A DNA stretch of 64,000 nucleotides from Adiantum capillus-veneris (taxonomy: Eukaryota > Streptophyta > Polypodiopsida > Polypodiales > Pteridaceae), in the NCBI GenBank assembly GCA_014529385.2, contig CM043945.1:142741741-142805740 (forward strand), in the 5' to 3' direction. Each line of letters opens with the position of its first letter. Position 1 is the first letter of the stretch. Of this stretch, positions 1-10,320 are shown one piece after another. Both the position numbers and the translations under genes were made by a program. The notes below the pieces were generated by a model. The model worked only from the letters and a program-made list of their open reading frames with translations. It did no database searches and had not been told where the DNA came from.

Positions 1-188
1 TTACATGAAAAGCCTTCAAACTCAAAAGCATATGGTCCAAAAACAGATACCCAAAAGCTGTCAATGTGATTTACGGACATCCGTACAACTGCCACATCAT
101 CATCCATACCGCTTGTCCACATCAGCAACAACAAGCTATCCCCGGGTGGTCATGCTACGTCATCACTTTGTGACATACCCCCCTCTTG
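1..188 (-). mobile_element. LTR fragment of a Ty3-like element (fossil)
   Basis: On the minus strand a purine run (about 177-188, AAGAGGGGGG) is followed directly by TGTCACA reading leftward from 175. This is how a polypurine tract meets the start of a 3' LTR. The rest of the LTR lies to the left and leaves the window. No coding domain is recognised beside it. It is a fossil and the family is inferred from layout only. Confidence 0.3.
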
Positions 189-469
189 AAAGAATTATAA
201 TCGCCCTCGATTACGCCTGCAAAAGAGACGAAGGCCATAAACCAATTCAATAGACACTGACTCTTAAGTACCGATGCACTAGACAACACAAATCCAACAC
301 TTGTACAAAGACGACAGTCACATCACCAGACATCACAAGACAAATCACATACAAATTCATTCCAAATCTCAGACCATGACCATCGTCAACGTATTTAGTA
401 ATCGGATCTAGATTCATTCTGCACCTACGGATGCTCGATAGGTAAGCAGGCTCACTACTTTGTAGTAAA

Positions 470-1560
470 GAAGAGAGTTACCCGGATCCTTTGGCAAAAT
501 TGTTCAAATATATGGCATGTCTGAGTCCATTGTTTCAGATAAAGATCCATGGTCTACTAGTTGTTTTGGACGACAATCTGGGAGAACATTGGCATGTGGT
601 TGCAGTTCTCGTCCTCATTCCACCCGCACACAGATGGGTAATTTGAAATAGCCAATTCAATGGTTTTGAATTTGTTGAAGTCTTCTTCGGATCAGAATAC
701 TAAATGGGAAAAGTATTTGCCCTTGGTGGAGTTTGCCTACAACGACACACGCGGAAGACACCATTTGAAGTGTTCGAGGGTGCTAAGAAGCTTTTTCAAT
801 TTCTAAGCACCTAAAACAAGATTTTGTTTGGTGCAGATTTTTGATAAAGTCTAGAAGGCATGGAAGGCCACCTACATCAATCACAATCAAATAACCAAAT
901 AACCAAGTAACAAATAACCGAGTAACCAATTGTGCTCCAATATCTATAGAACACTTACCGCAAAGACCAAGACTAGTTTTGGGTGGCCACGTTGGTAGGC
1001 ATGTTTGACCCTTTCACACAACAATTACACGTCAGCATATATTGCTATCATCGCCCGAGTTACCAAACGGTAGAGAGACTAAGAGGAGTATTATAAAACC
1101 TCTTACTCAAAATGTAAACATCAAACAAAGTCAGCTATGGTGTAGGGAATTTCTTAGTAAAAACTGAGACCGCATGACGACCAGAGGGGGGCCATGTTGG
1201 GAGTAGTTTTACTTGGGAAGTCACTAGATGACCTTTCCCAGTCATCAAGGTCCAAGGGAGGGGGGCAAAGACTGGACTCCTACAGCACAGGTTCAGCAGC
1301 GCACAACTATCTTGCAGCCCAAGAACAGTGCTTTTTTATTACGGGTGCTACCCTAGAACTTGACTTGTAGGGAAAGGACCTCGAGTGTCCTTTCCCCGTA
1401 ATAATTGCAACCACATGGCGACCGGCGAAGGCAGGGAGCCATGGTGGAGCAGTTACTATAGGTAAAGGACACTAGAGGTCCTTTCCCGCTCGTCAAGAGT
1501 TGGCGAGAGGGGGACCAGAAAGGTTCTGCATGCCTCTGACAATTCTAGGGGCTGAGGTGT
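470..1560 (+). mobile_element. Ty3/gypsy integrase and 3' LTR remnant (fossil)
   Basis: Plus-strand frames between about 480 and 830 give pieces typical of a Ty3/gypsy integrase core (a SDKDPRFTS-like strand, a HPHTDGQ-like motif, then KWEKYLPLVEFAYN). A purine tract (about 1183-1190) precedes a TGTTGGGAGTAG start at 1195 that looks like the 3' LTR. GC-rich blocks up to about 1550 fit the LTR body. The copy is old and heavily broken with many breaks. Gag, protease and reverse transcriptase are not seen in the window. Confidence 0.6.
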
Positions 1561-2314
1561 CAGCAGCAGCGTGAAAGGGCACCGTTAATCATCAGCAATG
1601 TACATTCTGATTGCTGAGTTGGACAAAAGTGATTCGTCTGTAGACTGGATCAAAGGGAGTACTAACACAGAGATACAACAAAAGAGTGACAGCTTACTCT
1701 TGCCACAATGAATAAACCATACATACTCGGCCAGATCTCCAGTGGAAACCAACGTATCCAAACTATACTTTTCCAAACCTACAGTGATCTTGCCCTTACA
1801 AGACTACACATGCTAATTAATTCTTTATCCATTGCAAAGGTAAGATTTAGATTTAGATGGCCCTACAACACGCTCAAGATAAATTACAACACCATTGTTC
1901 ACACAGTAGAACAAACTCAATTCTATTCACATGATCAAAGCTGCCGCATATCTACAAGTTGAGGGAATGTGGATATACTCATACAAAAAACATTTTTTAC
2001 ATTACACAGGAATCTTTGCCTGTAATGTTGTATTGGTGTGTTTCTTTAAACTTGGCCAAAGCGTCCAAAAGCCTGTTGATATAAAGGCTGTCAAATGAGG
2101 CATTGCTACAGAGATACCTGCATCGAATGTTGGCCGATAGCACTTCTCCATGAATAAATGTTACCTCCTTTTCCATAACTCTGCCCATGCCACGTTGGAA
2201 AACCTTCAAGGGAAAGCACCCTGTCATGCTATGGCACTTGAGTCACTCCAAGAGACTCAGAATATACATGAGCCCAGGCAAAGCAGAATACCCACCCACA
2301 ATTCCTTGCCAGCT
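1561..2314 (-). other. 3' flank of the CIPK gene, probable 3' UTR
   Basis: This stretch lies just downstream of the CIPK stop codon on the minus strand. Short open frames are present but none has recognisable content or codon-like character. It should hold the 3' UTR and polyadenylation site of the kinase gene. I could not pick a convincing poly(A) signal by eye. Confidence 0.4.
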
Positions 2315-2801
2315 TTAAGCAGCGACATCAACCTCCTCAGTTTTCCATACTATGTCCTTCAACCCGGTCGAAAAATTCTCATAAAACTGCAGTATCCAAT
2401 GCCCCCATGAGACCCTTGCTTAAATGCACAAACATGAGACCCTTGAATTGAGATGCACACAGACTCACCTTATGATACTCTAGAGTATCCCCACCTTGCT
2501 TCTTTACCTCTACCAGATATAATGAGGGAGCAACTTCAAAAACCTGCAATCGATCAAAACACCTGTTTTGTCACTGTCGCAAAGTAATCTCCAAGAAAAT
2601 TTAAAAATTTGGATAGCTGAAAACCGTTAAATTTGATAGCAAATGCACACCTCAGTTGCAATGGAAAGATGCCCTTTCCTTCCAGTCTCAGCACCTTGTA
2701 GCTTCATCTTTAGGGGGAAAAAAAACAAAGAGGTCACATTGGCATTCTAAAACAAAGCATCCAAGAGATAGACAGAGGCACTGCCTTTAATGCAGGGGAT
2801 T

Positions 2802-2841
<40 letters not shown>

Positions 2842-4024
2842 ATATAGACTGTAGAGGGGAACACATAGGAACAGCAAAAGCAAGGTTTTCTGATGTACAC
2901 GAGCTGAAATTTCCTCAACATAGACCCCCTTTCTACCGGAAGGCAGTGCCAACAAAAAAATGAAAGGACCCATATAAGACTCTTAAATGGAAGGACCTAT
3001 TACAAACTTAAATACCCAAAACAAAATTTCAATCATTGAATGCGTCACATGCAAAATGTCAAATGTATGCTAACTCCCTTCTTCACTGAGGACTGTTTTA
3101 GATGTTTTAGAAAGCCCAAAAACTCAGCAAGATCCAATTTGATACAGTCAAACTCAGCATAAAGTGCCAATATACAAACCTTGAAATCTCGCTTCTGCAC
3201 ATTAAATCCAAGAGGCTTTGCGGTCTCTTCCATCTTGGATAATATCTCAGGAGCCGGATGTTTGGAGGTGAATCGACTCTCAGATTTCACTTCCTGGACA
3301 CCGACTGAAAGTAAATTTTAGAGATCCAAGCAGAGCGTTCAGAGTTTTACTAAGATGAAGTTTACTTTACCTCTTTCTTCTCGAACAGGCCTGCCAGGTT
3401 AAGCCCCTTGTTCAAAGATATAAGCTCAAATGCATTTAGCAATGTTGGCTTGGAGCTTCTGGGATCTCTTAGCTCTGTAACAAGGTGATCCTGTTCCCAA
3501 GAAAAATACACTTTGAAGTGTCTTGCCCCTACAAAGCTCACAAATTGTAACAATGAAATAAAATGTAATGAGCGGACTTCTTTGCGCACACTATGCTTAC
3601 ATCTGACTCGCTACTAAAAGCAGCATCAACATCATCAAGCTTGACATCCTGGAAAAGGGTATGTTTCTCTGGCTTGTAACCCTTCCGAAACCATGAATCT
3701 TGAAGGATTTGAGGGACATCTATGCGCTGAAAACCACGCAAACATGCAAATCAGCCAACGATCTCATTTATTTAGCTACAGTAAAATCATGTTGTTTAGC
3801 TACAGTAAAATCATGATATATGGCGGCACCATTCAACTTCCAAGAAAGAAATCCTCACATGCTTGGGGTTCGGAGTCAGAATTCTCATTATAAGCTTTTT
3901 GGCACCAGGAGAGAACCAGGCAGGACATGTGAACTCGGCCTTATAGATCTGTAAAAAGAGATCTCCTGATTAGCAAACAATATTCGAACAAAAACTGAAC
4001 ATTTAACCCAAAAAAAGGAACACG

Positions 4025-4086
<62 letters not shown>

Positions 4087-4985
4087 TATGGCTTCATCCA
4101 GAGACCGAGGTACATGGATTTTACATGCCACATAGAGCACGGGCAGCCATCGGACAGCTCAGAGTATCTTCACACCAGCTAGAGATTGAGGCAGGGAGAG
4201 ATGCACATGTCCCCAGGGCAGAGAGGATCTGCCACCTTTGCACAGCGGAGATTGAGAGCAAGGAACACTATGTATGCAGATGTAGGATATATGAGGAGAT
4301 CAGAGGCAGAAATCAAACCTTGTTTACAGGGCAGCCCACTCTACAGCAGATTCTCGAGTCCAAAGACCAGCAACAGCTGGGCCGTTTCCTTTCGAGGCAC
4401 AGCAGCATTGGGACTCTCTCCCTCATACACTATCTACTACGAGAGATGAGCGACAGACAGCTCTGAGACTTTTTCCAGCGGACCACTACAGCATCACCCC
4501 AGACCACACAGAGGGTCACTCTACGGCGTGCTAAGGAGAACCGAGGTTGCAGACGCCCACATGCCCATGGACGCAAGGCACCACGACTACACAAGAAAGA
4601 GAACCAGGAGATCCAGGAGCGCTACTACAGATCTCTGGAGGAGAGGCGCATCCAAGCCTTCGCAGATCCGGCCGCCATCTTGCACGGATTGTTCACATCT
4701 TAACCAACCATGCATCATGTCTTACACCTTGACTAAAGGACTCGATGGCGCTAGAGTTATGATGACATGTTTTTCATGATTGTACTTCCCCGCAGCATGT
4801 AGGATTGCATCTTCTCCCTAGATCTAGAGCTCCACCCCCCCACTCCATGCACCTCTCCCCTCATCCCCCAGCCATCACATAAGATACTATCTTTACTTTT
4901 ACATGTTTTATCCTTCATGGATACACAGAGGACACCTACCTCATGTACTTTAATTTGTCTCATAGCGGCCTCTAGTAGACATTAA

Positions 4986-5078
<93 letters not shown>

Positions 5079-7547
5079 AGACATTAAATAATCTCTCTCA
5101 ATGATCACGCATACCCCACACAGAACGAGCTAGTAGCACTTCTAGATTCATTTTGGTATTTCCTTTTTTTGTACTCAGACACGGTACCAAATTTACAAAT
5201 TTGCAACGGATTAGTCTCATAGGTCATTTTGGCCTTTTGAAGACGTCAATATTTCATTTCATTTCATCTCCCTCTCTCTGACCATAAGTTAATGTGGTAA
5301 AAAACATTAATTCAAGGAACCTGGGTGGAAAATTTTTATAAAAAATTGGTCTAACCGATTAAGGGTTCCATTTCATTCACAACCCTGTCAGCACCCGAAG
5401 TAGACAGGCAAGCAAATCAAAGATAGACAATATGCTACACAGGTTTGCGGTCACACACAAGATCGACTACCTTTTTGTACAAATTCATAAGGTTTGTGTC
5501 AGTGAAAGGCAAATAGCCAGCCATGAGAACAAAGAGGATAACTCCACATGACCATAGGTCCGCTTTTGCGCCATCATAGCCCCTGTCCACTATGACCTGA
5601 CCACAGAAGGTTTGAATCAGTAAAGACAGTAGGCTAACTGTTTACACAGATCTTAAACTGAAATCGACATACCTCAGGAGCTACATAATTAGGTGTACCA
5701 CAAGTTGTATGAAGCAGCCCATCTTCCTGAAATGAGCAAAGGTGCAACATTTATATCCCAACTTCAGGTCAGCAGAGCAAGCACATAAGTTTAAGTTGAA
5801 GATCATATTCAGATTTCTAACAGTTGTGCGCCAAAACAGGATTGCTTGGCGTATGGTAAACTTGTTTTTGATGTGCTTATAGCTTAATACTTTGGATGCA
5901 TGACAAAAATGCAATAGAATTTCAATTATCAAAGGAGCTTTCATTCAAACAAAGGTACGACAATATGGTTGACAATGATCATCGAAAAAACTTTTCATGA
6001 GGTATTCTATTGTAGAGACCAGAAAAAAAATAGAGGGAGAAAAAGCTTGAAACAAGAATGGCCTAAAAAATAAAAGAACTCCTTGAACTACAAAGAAATT
6101 GACTTTTGTCAAAATTGTGAAAGGATGATAGGATCTGCTCACTCTGAGTTGCTGTGGCAATGCGCTAAGACCGAAATCAGAAATCTTCAAATTTCCACGA
6201 GAATCAAGCAGAAGATTTTCTGGCTGCAAGTGACCATTTTTTATCGATAAAGAGTGAATCCACTTGAAAACTGATACCACATGCATCCATGCCCAAGTGG
6301 TGAAATCTTTGATAAGGATGGCATCACAGAAAGTGAACCAGAAGCATGAAAGTTTGTTTGTATGGCACACATGCATGTCTCCTAACTTCCAAAAGTATAA
6401 ATTGATGTGCAAATGCTTGAAAAAATGGCTGTCTCAGCAGTCTAAGCCTTGTGCAGTAACATATAAATGCAGAACCACCAGAAGACCATGTGGAGTTAGT
6501 AACCTTAAGGTCTCTATGATAGACACCCCGGCTGTGGCAATAGTCCACCGCATTGATAAGCTGTTGGAAATATTTCCGAGCCTCATCTTCCTTCAGCTTC
6601 CCTTCACGGGCCTGTTCAAAAACGAGAAGACTTGATTAAGATGCTTAAAATGAGCTTTCGTAAAAAGGCACTCTCCAACACCATTGTCTAGATCCTAAAA
6701 ATTCCCAAGTACATAATGCAAAATTAAACAATCAAAAAGGCTGTGATTACTTAATATTTCCAATGTACTATGAATCACTCAGGGTGACAAAGTGGAGCAT
6801 GGTGAGAACTGAAACATTCAAAGGAAATGTCATAGATTTATGCAAGAAATTATCTCAACTTATAGCCCCAAAACTTACAATCTTATTGAACAGTTCACCA
6901 CCGGTCACATACTCCAACACAAAGTAAATCCTTGTCTTGCTTGCCATAACCTAGATGGAGTTCCAAAAATGGAAAAGCAATCCATTGTTAGTTCTTTTGC
7001 TAATGCTAGGAAATGGAAGTAGACATGAAAGTAAATATGAGTATCACTGACACACACAGGCAACCCTTCATATCAAGAGGAATGCATGATGATAAGCGAC
7101 AAAATAACAATGTTGCCATGATAAGGAGATCAATTAATCAAATTCATCTTCTTGCATGGAGGCCCTAACTCCCTACCTCATGTAGCTCTACAATATTGGG
7201 ATGCTTCACCAGCTTCATTGTAGAAATTTCTCGCTTGATCTACACATCAGCACAAGAACCAGAATATCGAGTTTGGTACATTTTCCAAGCCTTGAAATTG
7301 ATTCCGATACAATGAATCTTCTTGATTGAAAGACTAGGGGATGTTTTGGAAGGAAGGAAGCACATACCTGCTCTGCCATCTTAACCTTGAGAATTTTTTC
7401 CTTCTCGAGGATCTTAACGGCATATTGTTTGCCAGTTTCCAGATGTCTCGCATGCTTGACTTTAGCAAAATTCCCTGATCCAAGTGTACGCCCAAGCTCA
7501 TACTTGCCAACTCTTGTCCTCAAGTTAGAGTTGCTCTTATCGCTCAT
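2315..7547 (-). CDS. CIPK: CBL-interacting protein kinase (SnRK3), 14 coding exons, 445 aa
   Basis: Ser/Thr kinase that binds CBL calcium sensors and phosphorylates channels and transporters. Coding exons (minus strand): 7547-7368, 7239-7177, 6950-6879, 6611-6504, 6223-6143, 5726-5673, 5596-5471, 3948-3859, 3726-3601, 3490-3371, 3293-3180, 2707-2651, 2543-2469, 2386-2315 (TAA). All junctions are GT-AG and every exon keeps phase 0. Visible residues: glycine loop GSGNFAKV (about 23-30), K45, HRDLKPEN (137-144), DFG (157-159), APE (184-186), NAF motif NAFELISL (319-326), then the PPI region ([12 protein letters not shown] onward) and a C-terminal [12 protein letters not shown] block. Length matches the usual 430-480 aa. 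The exon structure and C-terminus resemble the intron-rich CIPK3/9/23/24 group; the exact orthologue is inference. ATG at 7547 is chosen because upstream in-frame codons lie beside a splice-acceptor-like CTCAG at 7571-7567, suggesting a leader intron. Nothing looks broken. Confidence 0.92.
2804..2838. repeat. Poly(G) run of about 35 bases
   Basis: An uninterrupted G run on the plus strand. It lies in the CIPK intron between exons 11 and 12, so the transcript would carry poly(C) there. Such runs are length-unstable and often misread in assemblies. Confidence 0.9.
4025..4079. repeat. (CT)n microsatellite in CIPK intron 7
   Basis: Nearly pure CT dinucleotides with one break, followed by a short CACACA. 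It sits at the left edge of the antisense LINE-like ORF. Confidence 0.95.
4086..4703 (+). mobile_element. LINE-like C-terminal ORF fragment, antisense in CIPK intron 7
   Basis: The open frame runs through ATG 4125 to a TGA at 4464-4466 and continues in the same frame to a TAA at 4701-4703, so a single in-frame TGA splits it. The protein starts with a block like [15 protein letters not shown]. This is followed by a Cys/His cluster, ICHLC then EHYVCRC and IYEEIR. That order (a short basic helix, CX2C, H, C) is the zinc-binding tail found after reverse transcriptase in many non-LTR elements. The part after the TGA is basic and rich in Arg, Lys and Glu. No reverse transcriptase core lies upstream; the frame is cut off by the CT tract at 4025-4079. 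A second CT tract lies downstream. It is GC-richer than the surrounding intron. Alternative: an unrelated gene piece carried in by another mobile element. Confidence 0.45.
4990..5078. repeat. (CT)n microsatellite in CIPK intron 7
   Basis: About 90 bp of CT with one break, beginning right after an AATAAAT run. It may be the tail of the LINE-like fragment or an independent tract. Confidence 0.95.
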
Positions 7548-8250
7548 TATACGCTTCCGACTTCCTCTGAGCAAATTGAAAGAGTATTAACAAAAAATAT
7601 GACACTACTCTCCTCTTCACAGAAAACTACCTGATAGACATGTAATTTTAGCGAAGAACAGAGAAGACATCAACAAATGACCTTACAGCTCACCCACACG
7701 AGGGTATATGTGCGTATGCAAACACACAAAGACACAAGCACAAGCACGCTTGCATCATGAGACTACATCAGCTTGTCAGGCACGATGGATTGGCCTATCC
7801 ACAATGACCAGAAGGCTAACAAAAGAAAGACAATGAATCAAGAGATCAATGATGTATAGGTGAAACCATACAGGTATTCCCTTGATTTCGAGGATACTCT
7901 AAAAAGTCACTAGGTAAAGCAGCACATATGATGGAGTACTACAATTCAAGGGACAACAAAATACCAAAATATGAATGGCTGAGAGTCGGTGGCATGGTTA
8001 CAAAGTGCGCGAACCCATATCAGCAAACTAAAATGTGCACATGCACAGTTATAAACAGGAATGATTACCTTGAACTAAGTTGAGTCCAGCGAGACTTGCT
8101 ACAGATATCTTCTATCAGAAGACAAATTTGCGAGTGGTAGGAGAGCTAATAAGTAGATCGTGTACACTTTTTCCGGAAATGCTGCCTAAAATTGCGGAAG
8201 CGAAAACAAGATACAATGCAGTTCAGATGAAGCTCATCATTTCAGAATGA

Positions 8251-8290
<40 letters not shown>

Positions 8291-8325
8291 ACGAAGGTAG
8301 TTTTAAGAAACGAGCTACAAGAGCG

Positions 8326-8365
<40 letters not shown>

Positions 8366-8560
8366 TAGATCGAGGCTCGAGCTGTAAAGCTGAGACCTAG
8401 ACCAAGCATGAAGAGACACAGAATGTGCAACAGATTCAGCCCAATATGTACCCTCACACCCCAGAAAGCTAATGGATGAGCAGAAGCGTACCTCTACGAA
8501 GTGGGCGTTGGGTGTGAGCTTCGCTGTAATGCTGGAGAGCTCTTTCAAATTGTGAGGAGG
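7548..8560 (-). promoter_or_regulatory. CIPK leader and promoter region, with probable 5' UTR intron
   Basis: A good acceptor (TTTGCTCAG on the minus strand, AG at 7568-7567) lies 20 bases before the ATG. A possible donor (TTCAAG/GTAATC) lies at about 8068, suggesting a leader intron of about 500 bp. Upstream are a (CT)n tract at 8253-8288 (GA on the gene's strand), a TG tract at about 8327-8348 and a short GA tract to 8362. The transcription start is not determinable by eye. Confidence 0.45.
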
Positions 8561-8942
8561 AGAGTTTACATAAGAAGTAGGTGATTAGAGTTGTGCACGG
8601 CCCATAGTTTCTAATAACAAACCCACGCGCACATCAATGCCTCGTGGCTTATAAGTTGGTACATGAATGTAGACCATTAAAGCAGGGCAAGGCAATTGTG
8701 AATTCGATACTAGGTTGCAAACATTTGACAAAAATATGCACCGCCAAATTATTAAATGGGGTCATTGTCAATAGGGCAGCCACATGTTGGGTTTGAGAGT
8801 CCTGTTCCACCAAGCGCATGGAGTGCCTGCAAAAACAGGTCTCTGGAAACATTTTATGTGGACCCGGCTTCGGAATCTTTTCACACACATATGAGCAAGC
8901 TAACTCTAAATTTAAGAGGGATAATCACAATAAAAATCTCAT
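8561..8942. other. No gene recognised
   Basis: This is the spacer between the CIPK promoter and the inverted copy of its 5' end. Short ORFs exist on both strands but show no known domain. Confidence 0.5.
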
Positions 8943-9541
8943 GTCCCTTTAATTGTAATTCTCCATCATATGTGTTGCTTTACCTAGTGACTTTTTAGAG
9001 TATCCTTGAAATCAAGGGAATACTTATGTACAATGGTTTCACCTATACATCATTGATCTCTTGATTCATTGTCTTTCTTTTGTTAGCCTTCTAGTCATTG
9101 TGGATAGGCCAATCCATCGTGCATGACAACCTGATGTAGTCTCATGATGCATGCGTGCTTGTGCTTGTGTCTGTGTGTTTGCATACGCACATATACACTC
9201 GTGTGGGTGAGCTGTAAGGTCATTTGTTGATGTTTTCTCTGTTCTTCGCTAAAATTATATAGTCTATCAGGTAGTTTTCTATGAAGAGGAGAGTAGTGTC
9301 ATACTTTTTGTTGTGGGAGTTGTAATACTCTTTCAATTAGCTGAGAGGAAGTCGGAAGCGTATAATGAGCGATAAGAGCAACTCTGATTTGAGGACGAGA
9401 GTTGGCAAGTACAAGCTTGGGTGTACACTTGGATCAGGGAATTTTGCTAAAGTCAAGCATGCGAGACATCTGGAAACTGGCAAACAATATGTCATTAAGA
9501 TCCAGGACAAGGTTAAAATTCTCAAGGTTAAGATGGCAGAG

Positions 9542-9542
<1 letters not shown>
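8943..9542 (+). pseudogene. Inverted partial duplicate of CIPK exon 1 and its 5' flank
   Basis: Plus-strand sequence from about 8943 matches the reverse complement of 7956-7370 with scattered changes and small indels. It includes leader-intron sequence, so it is a genomic copy, not a retrocopy. The ATG at 9365 opens a frame matching the first 59 residues of the kinase ([19 protein letters not shown] start, GSGNFAKV loop kept, catalytic Lys region changed to YVIKI). Several replacements, such as Glu to Lys and Arg to Cys, show relaxed constraint. The copy stops at GCAGAG, three bases before the parent's exon 1 splice junction, and runs straight into a CT tract. No other kinase exons follow, so it cannot make a kinase. 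Confidence 0.85.

Positions 9543-9592
<50 letters not shown>
9543..9592. repeat. (CT)n microsatellite at the end of the duplicated exon
   Basis: Fifty bases of pure CT, directly abutting the CIPK exon 1 copy. Confidence 0.95.
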
Positions 9593-9596
<4 letters not shown>

Positions 9597-9732
9597 CTCT
9601 TTCGCATGTACACGAATGCAGGTTGTCGGCTCCACCCTATAGGTGTTGCGTCGCACCCTCGTTTATTATCGTCGCATGCTCTTTGACCTCTTCAAAAGCG
9701 ATGGCATTTTGTTTGAGGTGGATGCTATCTAT

Positions 9733-9818
9733 CTAATACTATTCATTTGTGTGCAATAAATTATTTTATTTAAGTGGAAGCCTTCACATGAGAAAGGCAC
9801 ACAATTGAATAGTATTAG
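9733..9818. repeat. Small hairpin element, possibly a MITE
   Basis: Two 22 bp arms (9733-9754, CTAATACTATTCATTTGTGT start; and 9797-9818) are reverse complements with one mismatch, around a 42 bp AT-rich loop. The size and inverted ends fit a miniature TIR element or a remnant of one. No clear target duplication was seen. Confidence 0.5.
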
Positions 9819-10016
9819 TTAAATCATTGTCAATTTTCCAACCATACATAATTCTTGTTTACCATTTTTCCTATACAGAATTCTTAAATTTTGAGCTAAT
9901 TTCCATTCTATTCACACTATCATTCTCAAAGTCTAGACATGATTTTCCTTTTCCTCTTGTTCTCAAGCGGCATTTTTCAATCTTAAGGTGTCACGGTTGT
10001 AAGTTGAGACCTACGC

Positions 10017-10019
<3 letters not shown>

Positions 10020-10091
<72 letters not shown>

Positions 10092-10097
10092 AATATA

Positions 10098-10131
<34 letters not shown>

Positions 10132-10162
10132 ATATATGTATGTATGTATGTGTGTGTGTGTG
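10020..10162. repeat. Compound microsatellite (CT, AT, TG, TATG)
   Basis: A CT tract to 10056 passes into AT, then TG and TATG runs. There is no coding content; open frames here are repeat artefacts. Confidence 0.95.
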
Positions 10163-10320
10163 CATGTTGAGAGGCGGAAGTGAAAAAATAGACCCGGTGG
10201 CCTCTACACCAAGACTATGCACAATGGCCTCATCATGGGGAATACACAATAGGGGCACCACCTAGCAAGATATGCGGCTAGGACGCATACATATACACAA
10301 TGAAGCATGCATGGAAAACA

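Noticed and set aside
9365-9736. A second CIPK gene starting at 9365
   Set aside because: Only exon 1 is present, the frame passes into a CT tract, and no kinase catalytic exons follow.
10055-10261. His-Thr and Tyr-Ile repeat ORF
   Set aside because: It is produced by the TG and AT microsatellites at 10.02-10.16 kb.
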